Under the pieces are notes generated by a model. That model searched no databases. It saw nothing but the letters and a program-made list of their open reading frames with translations, and had not been told where the DNA came from. The translations under genes were made by a program, and so were the position numbers. A stretch of 64,000 bases of DNA, taken from Micromonospora sp. CB01531. Its GTDB lineage: Bacteria; Actinomycetota; Actinomycetes; Mycobacteriales; Micromonosporaceae. Positions 9,538-18,231 of this stretch are shown here, piece after piece. The stretch lies in NCBI RefSeq assembly GCF_001905095.1, contig NZ_LWLS01000024.1:1-64000 (forward strand), in the 5' to 3' direction. Position 1 is the first letter of the stretch. The number at the start of each line of letters is the position of its first letter.

Positions 9538-10710
9538 GTGACGACCACACCCCAGGCGGTCCGCAGGGCATCCCCCCGCACCCGCCGGAAGGCCACCCCC
9601 GCCGCCGTCGACCCGTCGGCCGGGCTGCTGCCGCGTACCGAGCCGGTCCGGCTGCTGAACCCGGACGGCACCCCGCTGCCGGCCCGGGACGACTACCCCG
9701 AGCCGCCGCTCGACGCGCTCCGCGAGATGTACCGGCGGATGGTCGTCGGACGCCGCTTCGACGTGCAGGCCACCGCGCTGACCAAGCAGGGTCGCCTCGC
9801 CGTCTACCCGTCCTCGCGCGGCCAGGAGGCCTGCCAGGTCGGCGGGGTTCTCGCGCTGCACGACACCGACTGGGTCTTCCCCACCTACCGCGAGTCGATG
9901 GCGCTGACCGCCCGGGGCATCGACCCGGTCGAGGTGCTCACCCTGCTGCGTGGTGACTGGCACTGCGGGTACGACCCGGCGGCCCGGCACACCGCACCGC
10001 AGTGCACCCCGCTGGCCACCCAGTGCGTGCACGCCGCGGGCCTGGCGTACGGCGAGTCGTACCAGGGGCGGGACACCGTGGCGCTGGCCTTCATCGGCGA
10101 CGGCGCGACCAGCGAGGGCGACTTCCACGAGGGTGTCAACTTCGCCGCCGTGTTCAAGGCCCCGGTCGTCTACTTCGTGCAGAACAACAAGTACGCGATC
10201 AGCGTTCCGCTGTCCCGGCAGACCGCCGCGCCGAGCCTGGCGTACAAGGGTGTCGGCTACGGCGTACCCAGCGAGCAGGTCGACGGCAACGACCCGGTGG
10301 CCGTGCTCGCGGTGCTCACCCGGGCGGTGGAGCACGCCCGGTCGGGCCAGGGGCCGTTCCTGGTCGAGGCGCACACCTACCGGATGGAACCGCACACCAA
10401 CGCCGACGACCAGACCCGCTACCGGGACGCCGAGGAGGTCGAGGCGTGGCGGGACCGCGATCCGATCGCCCGGCTGGAGACCTACCTGCGGGCCCGGGGC
10501 GTGCTGGACGACGCGGCGGTCGCCGCCATCGCCGACGAGGCGGAGGCGTACGCGGCCGCGCTGCGCGACCGGATGAACGCCCAGCCGGCGGTGGACCCGC
10601 TCAGCCTCTTCGACCACGTGTACGCGGAGCCGACCCCGCAGCTGGTCGAGCAGCGTGAGCAGGTCCGCGCCGAACTGGCCGCCGCCCGCGACGAGGAGGG
10701 GGACGCCTGA
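9538..10710 (+). CDS. bkdA: 2-oxoacid dehydrogenase E1 alpha subunit (branched-chain type)
   Basis: Thiamine-diphosphate enzyme subunit, 390 residues, catalysing oxidative decarboxylation of branched-chain 2-oxoacids (or pyruvate) with the E1 beta and E2 partners encoded next. The ThDP/Mg motif GDG...NN is visible (GDGATSEGDFHEG to FVQNNKYAISV), and the phosphorylation-loop region HTNADDQTRYRD resembles the branched-chain enzymes more than pyruvate dehydrogenase. The GTG start at 9538 follows a strong AGGAGGT (9523-9529). The stop shares a base with the next gene's ATG, so the two are translationally coupled. Substrate preference is inferred. Confidence 0.92.
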   Translation: MTTTPQAVRRASPRTRRKATPAAVDPSAGLLPRTEPVRLLNPDGTPLPARDDYPEPPLDALREMYRRMVVGRRFDVQATALTKQGRLAVYPSSRGQEACQVGGVLALHDTDWVFPTYRESMALTARGIDPVEVLTLLRGDWHCGYDPAARHTAPQCTPLATQCVHAAGLAYGESYQGRDTVALAFIGDGATSEGDFHEGVNFAAVFKAPVVYFVQNNKYAISVPLSRQTAAPSLAYKGVGYGVPSEQVDGNDPVAVLAVLTRAVEHARSGQGPFLVEAHTYRMEPHTNADDQTRYRDAEEVEAWRDRDPIARLETYLRARGVLDDAAVAAIADEAEAYAAALRDRMNAQPAVDPLSLFDHVYAEPTPQLVEQREQVRAELAAARDEEGDA

Positions 10711-11714
10711 TGGCCACCATGACCATGGCGAAGGCGCTCAACGCCGCGCTGGCCGACGCGATGCTGGACGACGAGCGGGTGGTCGTCTTCGGCGAGGACG
10801 TCGGGCAGTTGGGCGGCGTCTTCCGGATCACCGACGGCCTGCAGGCCCGGTTCGGCGACAAGCGTTGCTTCGACACCCCGCTCGCCGAGGCCGGCATCGT
10901 CGGCTTCGCCGTCGGCCTGGCCATGTCCGGGCTGCGGCCGGTGGTCGAGATGCAGTTCGACGCGTTCGCGTACCCGGCGTTCGAGCAGATCGCCTCGCAC
11001 GTGGCGAAGCTGCGCAACCGCACCCGGGGCGCGCTCAGCGTGCCGATCGTCATCCGGGTCCCGTACGCCGGGGGCATCGGCGGCGTGGAGCACCACTGCG
11101 ACTCCTCGGAGGCGTACTACGCGCACACCCCGGGCCTGAAGGTGGTCACCCCGGCCACCGTCGAGGACGCGTACTCGCTGCTGCGCGAGGCGATCGACGA
11201 CCCGGACCCGGTCGTGTTCATGGAGCCGAAGAAGCTCTACTTCTCCAGCGCCGAGGCGGAGCTGCCGGCGCGTACCGCGCCGTTCGGCAAGGCCGTCGTG
11301 CGCCGGGCGGGTACCGACGCCACCCTGGTCGCGTACGGGCCGGCGGTGCCGGTCGCGCTGGAGGCGGCCGAGGCCGCCCGCGAGGAGGGCTGGGACCTGG
11401 AGGTCGTCGACGTACGCACGATCGTGCCGTTCGACGACGCCACGGTCATCGCGTCGGTGCGGAAGACCGGCCGGTGCGTGGTGATCCAGGAGGCGCAGGG
11501 CTTCGCCGGCGTCGGCGCGGAGATCGCCGCCCGAGTGCAGGAGCGCTGCTTCCACGCCCTGCACGCCCCGGTGCTGCGGGTGTCCGGCCTGGACATCCCG
11601 TACCCGGCGCCGATGCTGGAGCACGCCCATCTGCCCTCGGTGGATCGGGTGCTGGACACGGTGGCCCGCCTCCAGTGGGACGACCAGCCCGACACCCGGT
11701 GGGTGGCGGCATGA
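10710..11714 (+). CDS. bkdB: 2-oxoacid dehydrogenase E1 beta subunit
   Basis: A 334-residue transketolase-like subunit that forms the alpha2beta2 E1 enzyme with the preceding product. The N-terminal pyrimidine-binding domain has the conserved FGEDVGQLGGVFRIT motif and EAGIVGFAVGLA; the C-terminal transketolase domain includes VVDVRTIVPFDDATV and GFAGVGAEIAARV. Length is typical. Its ATG overlaps the E1 alpha stop by one base. A 73-base gap carrying a GAGCGAGCG-type repeat separates it from the E2 gene. Confidence 0.93.
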   Translation: MATMTMAKALNAALADAMLDDERVVVFGEDVGQLGGVFRITDGLQARFGDKRCFDTPLAEAGIVGFAVGLAMSGLRPVVEMQFDAFAYPAFEQIASHVAKLRNRTRGALSVPIVIRVPYAGGIGGVEHHCDSSEAYYAHTPGLKVVTPATVEDAYSLLREAIDDPDPVVFMEPKKLYFSSAEAELPARTAPFGKAVVRRAGTDATLVAYGPAVPVALEAAEAAREEGWDLEVVDVRTIVPFDDATVIASVRKTGRCVVIQEAQGFAGVGAEIAARVQERCFHALHAPVLRVSGLDIPYPAPMLEHAHLPSVDRVLDTVARLQWDDQPDTRWVAA

Positions 11715-11736
11715 GCGAGCGCAGCGAGCGAATCAT
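11713..11736. repeat. Short GAGCGAGCG-rich intergenic repeat inside the dehydrogenase operon
   Basis: Right at the E1 beta stop lies GAGCGAGCGCAGCGAGCG (11713-11730), an internally repeated motif followed by AATCAT. A degenerate relative (GAGCGACCGGAGCGGGGC) occurs just after the egtB stop near 55334. From memory, similar strings recur between genes in Micromonospora genomes; I cannot count them here. Confidence 0.45.
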
Positions 11737-11787
11737 CCGGCTCCGCCCCGCAGGTCATGACGACGCCGACCGCAGGGAGGTGGCGGC

Positions 11788-13194
11788 ATGACGACCACGA
11801 CCAGGACGCGCGACTTCCTCCTGCCGGACCTTGGCGAGGGGCTCAGCGAGGCGGAGATCGTCGAGTGGCGGGTCGCTGTCGGCGACGTGGTCACCGTGGA
11901 CCAGACCGTGGTCGAGGTGGAGACCGCCAAGGCGGTCGTCGACGTGCCCTGCCCGTACGCCGGCCGGGTCGTGGCCCTGCACGGCGCGGCGGGTGAGGTC
12001 CGCCCGGTCGGCCAGCCGCTGATCACCATCGCCCCGCTCGACGGTGCGGAAGGGGACGACCCGCATGCCACCTACCGCGAGGAGGAGCGCGCCGGCTCCG
12101 GCAACGTGCTGATCGGGTACGGCACCGGGCACGGCGGCTCCGGCCGCCGGCGTCGCCGCCCGCGGCTCGCGCTGGCCCCGGAGCCCCCGGCCGCCGCGCC
12201 GGTCGGTGCCGTCGCCGGCCCGGCCCCGACCGCCACCGCCCCGACCGCCACCGCCCCGACCGCCACCGCCCCGGCTGCTGCCGGCGTGGCCGCGGCCGAG
12301 GCCACGCGGACGAGCGCCCTGGTCATCTCGCCGATCGTGCGGCGGCTGGCGAAGGAGCGCGGGATCGACCTGGCGTCGGTGCGCGGCACCGGCCCCGGCG
12401 GGGTGATCCGCCGCGCCGACGTGGAGGCCGCCTCGGCCGCCCCGGCGACCCGGCTGGTCGCGGTGCCGGACCCGCACGTCGGGCTCGCCCCCGGCGCGGA
12501 CGGTGACGTGGTCATCCCGCTGACCGGCATCCGCAAGGTCATCGCCGAAAAGCTCTCCCGCAGCCGGCGGGAGATCCCCGAGGTGACCATCTGGGTCGAC
12601 GTGGACGCCACCGGGCTACTGGCCACCCGGGCCGCGATCAACGCCGCCACCCCGGACGCTCCGGTCAGCATCCTGGCCCTGCTGGCCCGGATCTGCCTCA
12701 GCGGCCTGCGGAAGTACCCGCAGCTCAACGCGCACGTGGACACCGAGGGGCAGCGGATCATCCAGTCGGCCGGGGTGCACCTGGGCATCGCCGCGCAGAC
12801 CGACCGGGGCCTGGTCGTCCCGGTGCTCCGCGACGCCCAGCGGCTGACCACACGGGAGTTGGCCGCCGCCCTCGCCGAGACCACCGCTGCGGCCCGGGCC
12901 GGCAGCCTGCCCCCGGCGCGGCTGACCGGCGGCACCTTCACCCTGAACAACTACGGGGTGTTCGGTGTGGACGGCTCCACCCCCATCATCAACCACCCGG
13001 AGGCGGCACTGCTCGGCGTCGGCCGCATCGTGGACAAGCCCTGGGTGGTCGACGGGCAGCTCGCGGTCCGCAAGGTGACGCAGCTCAGCCTCACCTTCGA
13101 CCACCGGGTCTGCGACGGCGGCGTGGCCGGCGGTTTCCTGCGGCATGTGGCGGACTGCGTCGAGCAGCCCGCCCTGCTGGTGGCGAACGTCTGA
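11788..13194 (+). CDS. bkdC: 2-oxoacid dehydrogenase E2, dihydrolipoamide acyltransferase
   Basis: The 468-residue core acyltransferase of the complex. Domains in order: an N-terminal lipoyl domain with the lipoylated lysine in VETAKAVVDVP (K48); an Ala/Pro/Thr flexible linker containing three exact PTATA repeats; a peripheral-subunit-binding domain (SPIVRRLAKERGIDLASVRGTG); and the catalytic domain with the His-Asp motif DHRVCDG near the C-terminus. A GGGAGG site precedes the ATG. No E3 (lipoamide dehydrogenase) gene follows, so E3 must be encoded elsewhere. A perfect hairpin terminator lies 11 bases past the stop. Confidence 0.94.
   Translation: MTTTTRTRDFLLPDLGEGLSEAEIVEWRVAVGDVVTVDQTVVEVETAKAVVDVPCPYAGRVVALHGAAGEVRPVGQPLITIAPLDGAEGDDPHATYREEERAGSGNVLIGYGTGHGGSGRRRRRPRLALAPEPPAAAPVGAVAGPAPTATAPTATAPTATAPAAAGVAAAEATRTSALVISPIVRRLAKERGIDLASVRGTGPGGVIRRADVEAASAAPATRLVAVPDPHVGLAPGADGDVVIPLTGIRKVIAEKLSRSRREIPEVTIWVDVDATGLLATRAAINAATPDAPVSILALLARICLSGLRKYPQLNAHVDTEGQRIIQSAGVHLGIAAQTDRGLVVPVLRDAQRLTTRELAAALAETTAAARAGSLPPARLTGGTFTLNNYGVFGVDGSTPIINHPEAALLGVGRIVDKPWVVDGQLAVRKVTQLSLTFDHRVCDGGVAGGFLRHVADCVEQPALLVANV
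12226..12270 (+). repeat. Three exact 15-bp tandem repeats in the E2 linker
   Basis: CCGACCGCCACCGCC occurs three times head to tail, encoding PTATA units of the flexible inter-domain linker. The copies are identical at the DNA level, suggesting recent slippage. Confidence 0.9.
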
Positions 13195-13204
13195 CCCACC
13201 GACC

Positions 13205-13240
13205 CGGCCCCGGCCCCGTCCACGCCCGGGGCCGGGGCCG
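13205..13240 (+). terminator. Terminator of the bkd-type operon
   Basis: CGGCCCCGGCCCC (13205-13217) pairs perfectly with GGGGCCGGGGCCG (13228-13240) around a ten-base loop, immediately after the E2 stop. Confidence 0.8.
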
Positions 13241-13302
13241 TCCGCCGTTTCTCCGCTGCGGGACCGGGAATGCGAGCCCGGTCGCCGAGGGGGAGGAACG
13301 GG

Positions 13303-14982
13303 ATGGAGCACTCGCACGTGCCCTCCGCCGGTGGCGTACGCCCGCACCCGGTCGCCGGCGCGCCGCTGATGTGCGACGCCCGGGAGCACGGGCTGACCGG
13401 GGACGGGACGACCAACGACCAGCCCGCGTTCGCCGCGCTGGTGGACCGGCTGGGGGACGCGTACGCCGCCGACCGGCGGGCCCGGGTGATCTACTGCCCG
13501 CCCGGGGTGTACTCGATCCGGGACGCCGGCACGGTCTGGCGCAGCGGGGTGTCGCTGCTCGGCGCCGGCCCGGGCGCGACCCGGTTCGTGCTCAGCAACT
13601 CGGGCAACCGGGCTGATCCCACCCCGCTGGCCTTCCACACGGCGGCGCTGCACGGCGCCGATCGGGAGCGTCACCTGGCGGACTGCACCTTCGCCGACTT
13701 CGAGATCGACGGCTCCGAGGTGGCCTCGGCCGAGTACAACCCGCTGGCCAAGGGGCTGGGCCTCCAGTACGTCGTGCGGGGCATGTTCCGCAACCTCTAC
13801 ATCCACCACACCGCAGCCACCGGCCTGGGCTGCGACTTCCTCCAGGACTGCCTGATCGACGGCCTGCTGGTGGCCGGTTGCGGGAGGCTGGACAACGGCA
13901 CCGAGATGGGCGGGGCCGGCATCGGCATCGGGGTCGGCGGGTGGGGCAGCATCGAGCGGGTCAACATCGTCAACTGCTCGGCGGTCGGCAACGCCACCAG
14001 CGGGATCTTCCTGGAGTTGCAGCAGGCCGGGACGTTGCGGCCGCGGGGGATCCGGATCGTCGGCTGCCACGCCCAGGGCAACCGTTTCGGCATCTCCGAC
14101 TGGGGCGCCAACGGCCTGATCGTCTCCGCCTGCACGCTGACCGGGAACCTGGAGGCGGGCTTCCACGTCTCGGCCAAGGGCACCACGGGCACCGCCGGTC
14201 GCGGCGGCATCCTCAGCGACTGCGTGATCGACGGCAACGTGCGCGACGGGGTCAGCATCGGCAACACCCCCGGCCCGTACACGATCCGGGGCAACCGGAT
14301 CACCGGAAACGGCCGGTACGGGTACCACCAGCGCAGCCTGGGCGGCGAGGAGCAGGAGTGTGCCCGGGAGGTCGTCATCGAGGCCAACGACTTCTACGGC
14401 AACAGCCTGGACGCGATCCGGATCGACCGGCCGATCATCGACGCGATCATCACCGGCAACCGGATCCGGAGCAACGGGCGGCAGTGTGGCCCGGTCGTCC
14501 GGGGCGGCGGCGACTCGGTGCGGTACAGCGAGAAGCTGGTGGTCGACCGGCGGGCCGAGTGGCAGGAGGACGAGCACCGGGGCAAGGTGGTCCGGGTCGA
14601 CGGCCGGATGGCGTTGGTGGCCGCGAACAACGCCACCGAGCTCACCCTGGCGCCGGTCCGCCCCGACGCGGTAACCGCCTGGAGCGCCGACGTCCCGGTG
14701 CCCGGCACCGGGTACGAGTTGTCGGCGGCGCCCGAGACCCGGGCGGGCATCACCGTGCACGCCGCGCTCGACTCGGCCAGCATCCGGGGCAACCGGGTCT
14801 GGGACAGTCTGCGCCCGGCCACCCAGACCCATGGCTTCTGGATCACCGAACGGGGCAGCTGCGTGGACTGCCGGGTCGAGGACAACGACCTGGCCGGGAA
14901 CGCCGAGGGCCCCACCCGGCTGGACACCCCGCCCATCGGCGGCCGATGGGAACGCAACCACGGCGACGACGAATGGGACTGA
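13303..14982 (+). CDS. Right-handed parallel beta-helix protein (pectate-lyase-like fold)
   Basis: A 559-residue protein from the ATG at 13303 (GGGGGAGG at 13289-13295). The N-terminus has a pectate-lyase_3/glycoside-hydrolase-55-like opening (DAREHGLTGDGTTNDQPAFAAL, then VIYCPPGVYSI). The middle consists of many beta-helix coils with regular NCSAVGNATSGI-, GCHAQGNRFGI- and GNRITGNGRYGY-like turns. A non-helical insertion occurs around residues 405-470. No signal peptide or membrane segment is visible, which is unusual for this fold. Polysaccharide binding or cleavage is plausible but no substrate can be named. Confidence 0.8.
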   Translation: MEHSHVPSAGGVRPHPVAGAPLMCDAREHGLTGDGTTNDQPAFAALVDRLGDAYAADRRARVIYCPPGVYSIRDAGTVWRSGVSLLGAGPGATRFVLSNSGNRADPTPLAFHTAALHGADRERHLADCTFADFEIDGSEVASAEYNPLAKGLGLQYVVRGMFRNLYIHHTAATGLGCDFLQDCLIDGLLVAGCGRLDNGTEMGGAGIGIGVGGWGSIERVNIVNCSAVGNATSGIFLELQQAGTLRPRGIRIVGCHAQGNRFGISDWGANGLIVSACTLTGNLEAGFHVSAKGTTGTAGRGGILSDCVIDGNVRDGVSIGNTPGPYTIRGNRITGNGRYGYHQRSLGGEEQECAREVVIEANDFYGNSLDAIRIDRPIIDAIITGNRIRSNGRQCGPVVRGGGDSVRYSEKLVVDRRAEWQEDEHRGKVVRVDGRMALVAANNATELTLAPVRPDAVTAWSADVPVPGTGYELSAAPETRAGITVHAALDSASIRGNRVWDSLRPATQTHGFWITERGSCVDCRVEDNDLAGNAEGPTRLDTPPIGGRWERNHGDDEWD

Positions 14983-15120
14983 CCGGGCGAAGAAATGCTA
15001 TTCCGTGCGCGACTGACAAAACTTAAGTCGCCTCGGTCAAGCAATTGTTCGGAACGGCCTACAGCTTCTCCGGTGACCGACAGAATGGGAATGAAGGGGA
15101 CTGGAAATGGGGGTGGGGAA

Positions 15121-16383
15121 ATGGACCTGAGGCGGCGAATGACGCTGTTCGCGGTAACCATCGCAGCCACGCCACTGGCGGTCGGCGCGTGCACGGCCGG
15201 ACCGAAGTCGGTGGTCGGCAAGGGGGCCGCACCCCCGTCGATCACGGTCACGCCGGCGGACAAGACGAAGGACGTGCCGGTCAGCGCCGAGGTGGGGGCC
15301 ACCGTCAAGGACGGGAAGATCACCGGCGTGCGGTTGACCGACGACAAGGGCGCGCAGGTGCCGGCCGAGCCGCGCGAGGACGGGTCGGGCTGGGTGCCGA
15401 CCCGGCCGTTGCAGAATTCGCGGACGTACACGGCGGAGGTGACCGCCACCGGTGACAAGGGGCGGACGAGGACGCAGAAGGCGACATTCACGACGATGGC
15501 GAAATCGACCAAACAGGCGATCAAGAGCACCTTGTATTTCAGCGGGGAGCAGACCTACGGGACGGCGATGCCGTTGGTGGTCGCTTTCGAGCCGGGCATT
15601 CCGCAGGAGGCCCGGGCGGACGTGCAGCGCCGGTTGTTCGTGAAGACGGACCCGCCGCAGCCGGGCACCTGGTCGTGGGTGGGGGACGGCACGCAGGTCT
15701 ACTACCGGGCGCCGGACTTCTGGAAGCCGGGCACGAAGATCAGCGTGCGGGCCGGGCTGGAGGGGTTGCCGATCGGCAAGGACCGGATCGGCGACGCGGA
15801 CCGGTCGGCCTCCTCGAAGATCGGTCGGCAGGTCTCGCTCGACATCGACAACGCCACCAAGCAGATGGCGGTCTACCAGGACGGCAAGCTGCTCAAGAAG
15901 ATCCCGGTCAGCCTCGGCAAGCCGGACACGCCCAGCTCCAGCGGCAACATGGTGATCATGGAGAAGTTCGACCGGACCACCTTCGACACCCGGGGTGAGG
16001 CGAACGGCGGCTACGTGGTCGACGTGGACGACGCCCAGCGCCTCACCTGGGGCGGCGAGTTCATCCACGCCGCGCCCTGGTCGGAAGGGGACCAGGGCTA
16101 CACCAACGTCTCGCACGGCTGCGCCAACGTCTCCAACGCGGCGGCGGACTGGCTGATGGGCATCACGCAGGTCGGTGACCTGGTGACGGTCAAGGGCACC
16201 GAGGTGCAACTGCAGGCCGGCAACGGCTGGACCGCCTGGAACGTCGGCTGGGACGAGTTCGCCAAGGGCAGCGCGCTGCCCGTACCGGCCGGGCTCAAGC
16301 CCACGATCAGTGCCACGCCGCACCCGGGCGCGGTGGCCGGCGGGTCGGCGCCCGCTCCCGCGCCCTCCAGCAGCGGCGGCTGA
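15121..16383 (+). CDS. L,D-transpeptidase lipoprotein (YkuD, two Ig-like domains)
   Basis: Cell-wall enzyme making 3-3 crosslinks in peptidoglycan, 420 residues. The signal peptide ends in a lipobox (VGAC, C24). Two immunoglobulin-like domains (about 40-130 and 135-235) precede the YkuD catalytic domain (from about 237, VSLDIDNATKQMAVY). Catalytic residues are visible in the SHGCANVS motif (H332, C334) with H316 in FIHAAPW upstream. This is the domain plan of mycobacterial LdtMt2. The start ATG at 15121 follows a G-rich GGGGTGGGG site. The leader 14983-15120 is noticeably AT-richer than its surroundings and likely carries the promoter; I do not see a c-di-AMP riboswitch in it. Confidence 0.93.
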   Translation: MDLRRRMTLFAVTIAATPLAVGACTAGPKSVVGKGAAPPSITVTPADKTKDVPVSAEVGATVKDGKITGVRLTDDKGAQVPAEPREDGSGWVPTRPLQNSRTYTAEVTATGDKGRTRTQKATFTTMAKSTKQAIKSTLYFSGEQTYGTAMPLVVAFEPGIPQEARADVQRRLFVKTDPPQPGTWSWVGDGTQVYYRAPDFWKPGTKISVRAGLEGLPIGKDRIGDADRSASSKIGRQVSLDIDNATKQMAVYQDGKLLKKIPVSLGKPDTPSSSGNMVIMEKFDRTTFDTRGEANGGYVVDVDDAQRLTWGGEFIHAAPWSEGDQGYTNVSHGCANVSNAAADWLMGITQVGDLVTVKGTEVQLQAGNGWTAWNVGWDEFAKGSALPVPAGLKPTISATPHPGAVAGGSAPAPAPSSSGG

Positions 16384-16402
16384 CCACCGGGGAGGAACGA
16401 CC

Positions 16403-16535
16403 GGGGCCGACCCGCCGTAACGGCGGGCCGGCCCCATTCGGCCGGCCCGGCGGTGTCCCTGCCGTAACCACGGCGAGCCGGCCCTCTCGGCCGGCCCGGC
16501 GGCGTCCCGGTGGGAACCACGGCGGGGCCGGCCTC
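16403..16535. terminator. Bidirectional terminator region with ~50-bp imperfect repeats
   Basis: Between two convergent genes. GGGGCCGACCCGCCG (16403-16417) pairs with CGGCGGGCCGGCCCC (16421-16435) with one mismatch around TAA. It is followed by about two and a half imperfect copies of a ~50-bp unit containing CGGCCGGCCCGGCGG and AACCACGGCG, each itself foldable. Confidence 0.65.
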
Positions 16536-16540
16536 GTCCG

Positions 16541-17557
16541 TCAGCTCAGGTCCACCCGGGCCACGCACGCGGCGGTCAGACTGCCCAGCCAGAGCTGCTG
16601 CCCGTGCTGCCGCACCCCGGTGATCATCGGGTACGCCCCGCTCGGCCCGTGCAGCGTCCGCAGCACCCGCCCGGCGCCGTCCACCAGCGCGACCAGCCCG
16701 TAGCGGCGGGGCTGCGGCTGCACCGCGCCGGGCAGCAGCGCGACGAGTTGGCGCACCCGGGGATGCGGCAGGAGCTTCTCCACGCTCGGTAGCCGGGGGC
16801 TGGGCAGCGCGATCCAGTAGGTGCCGTCGCCCACCGCCGACACGTTGTCCGGGTACGCCGGCAGATCGGCCAGCACGGTGGCCCGCCCCTCCGGCAGGTC
16901 CACCCGGAGCAGCCGGTGCGTGGCCGTCTCCACCAGCATCAGCGCCGACTCGTCCGGGGTCAGCGCCACCCCGTTGGGGAAGTACAGGCCGCTCGTCACC
17001 ACCTCGGTGCGCCCGGTCCGCCGGTCGTACGCGAGCACCCGCCCGTTGGGACGGTGTTCCAGCAGGTCCCGCTTCCAGTGGGACAGCGGGAACCGGTCGG
17101 AGCTGTCGGTGAAGTAGACCGTGCCGTCCCGGGCCACCGTGGCGTTGTCGGCGAGATGCACCTCCCCGCTGCCGGTCAACTCGCGCACCACCCCGTCCGG
17201 CGTGACCCGCAGCAGCCCCCGGTACGCGTCGCAGACCAGCAGCCCGCCGTCGACCGGGTCCACTTCAATGCCGAGCGGCCGGCCGCCGGTCTCAGCGAGC
17301 AGGGTGGGCCGGGTGCCGGCCGGGGCGTCGGCCGGCCACCACCAGAGCCGGCCCTGCTCGTCGCCGCTGACCGCCCTGCCCTCCGGGTCGATCAGCACGT
17401 CCTCCGGGCCGTGCCCGCCGTCAGGCAGCGGCAGCAGGTCGGCCCGGTCGAGGCGGTCGTCGGTGGGGGCCCACGGCCCGTCCAGCGGCGGGGGCACGGT
17501 GGCCGGCTCACGGACCGGCCGGATCAGCAGCGGCGGGCGCCGGCGGGGGACGGCCAT
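16541..17557 (-). CDS. Strictosidine-synthase/SMP-30-like six-bladed beta-propeller
   Basis: A 338-residue protein of the strictosidine synthase-like/gluconolactonase clan. Typical landmarks are GPEDVLIDPEGRAVSGDEQGRLW, RPLGIEVDPVDGGLLVCDAYRGLL, the VYFTDSS signature with its Trp/His region after it (FPLSHWKRDLLE), and YFPNGVALTPDESALMLVE. The start at 17555-17557 gives MAVPRRR. No signal peptide. In bacteria these are usually lactonase or esterase-like hydrolases; no Pictet-Spengler synthase activity should be assumed. It is divergent from the STAS gene across 231 bases. Confidence 0.82.
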   Translation of the reverse strand: MAVPRRRPPLLIRPVREPATVPPPLDGPWAPTDDRLDRADLLPLPDGGHGPEDVLIDPEGRAVSGDEQGRLWWWPADAPAGTRPTLLAETGGRPLGIEVDPVDGGLLVCDAYRGLLRVTPDGVVRELTGSGEVHLADNATVARDGTVYFTDSSDRFPLSHWKRDLLEHRPNGRVLAYDRRTGRTEVVTSGLYFPNGVALTPDESALMLVETATHRLLRVDLPEGRATVLADLPAYPDNVSAVGDGTYWIALPSPRLPSVEKLLPHPRVRQLVALLPGAVQPQPRRYGLVALVDGAGRVLRTLHGPSGAYPMITGVRQHGQQLWLGSLTAACVARVDLS

Positions 17558-17788
17558 CGGGTCATTGTTCCCCGCCGATGCCCGGTCAGTCAGTTGCCGG
17601 CGGCGTGTCGCGCGACATCGGGCAGCGCGCCGGAGACCAGCGCGGCACCGACCACCACCGCGTCCGGGGTGGCCGGCGCCCGGGGCCGGGGGGATCCCCT
17701 GAGGCTCTCGGGGTTGGACCCGGGACGTACCCGGATCCCGGGTTCCGGCAGGCCGGAAGTGTCGGTCCCCCGGGATAGATTTCTCGGC

Positions 17789-18139
17789 ATGGGGCAGCAC
17801 AGCGACCGGTTCTACGTCGAGATCAGCGTGGGCGACCACGAGGTGGACATCCGGGCGATCGGCGAGATCGACATCGCCACCGTGGGATCGTTCCGGGCCG
17901 CGCTCTGGGCGGCCCCGGCGCGGCCCGTGCTGCGGGTGGACCTCTCCGGGGTGCGGCTGCTCTCCGCGGCCGGCGTGCGCACGCTGTTCGCCGCGCACCT
18001 GCGGGTCCGCGCCCGCGGCGGCGAGCTGGTCCTGGTCGATCCCGGCCCGGTCGTCGCCCGGGTGCTGCGGGCCACCGGTCTGCACCGGGTGATGCCGGTC
18101 CGGGAGTCGGCCGTCGCGGGGGAGCTGGTCGCGGCCTGA
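17789..18139 (+). CDS. STAS-domain protein, anti-sigma-factor antagonist-like
   Basis: A 116-residue single STAS domain (YVEISVGDHEVDIRAIGEIDIATVGSFRAAL, then VLRVDLSGVRLLSAAGVRTL). Family members such as SpoIIAA and BldG bind anti-sigma kinases and are controlled by phosphorylation of the serine in a DS[ST]G-type motif. Here that segment reads S59-A60-A61-G62, so the usual phospho-serine position is alanine, although S59 and S53 are nearby. No kinase or phosphatase gene is adjacent. The role as an antagonist is inferred. Confidence 0.82.
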   Translation: MGQHSDRFYVEISVGDHEVDIRAIGEIDIATVGSFRAALWAAPARPVLRVDLSGVRLLSAAGVRTLFAAHLRVRARGGELVLVDPGPVVARVLRATGLHRVMPVRESAVAGELVAA

Positions 18140-18191
18140 CGCCCGCCCTCGTGGCGGCCAGGCGGCGCGACCGCCCCGGCGGGACGGACCA

Positions 18192-18219
18192 GGGCCGCCG
18201 GCGTGGGTGCCGACGGCCC
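18192..18219. terminator. Hairpin terminator between STAS and FKBP genes
   Basis: GGGCCGCCGGC (18192-18202) and GCCGACGGCCC (18209-18219) pair with one mismatch around six bases; it sits between two convergent genes and can serve both. Confidence 0.65.
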
Positions 18220-18231
18220 AGATCGGCCGGG

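Noticed and set aside
12616..14961. A 781-codon minus-strand open frame opposite the E2 and beta-helix genes
   Set aside because: Shadow of two well-supported plus-strand genes, and it crosses a perfect terminator.
14983..15120. Leader of the L,D-transpeptidase gene considered as a c-di-AMP (ydaO) riboswitch
   Set aside because: Such leaders are common before actinobacterial wall enzymes, but this one is too short and lacks the conserved core.
16541..17557. Calling the propeller protein a true strictosidine synthase (alkaloid biosynthesis)
   Set aside because: Bacterial members of this clan are generally lactonase/esterase-like, and nothing alkaloid-related is nearby.
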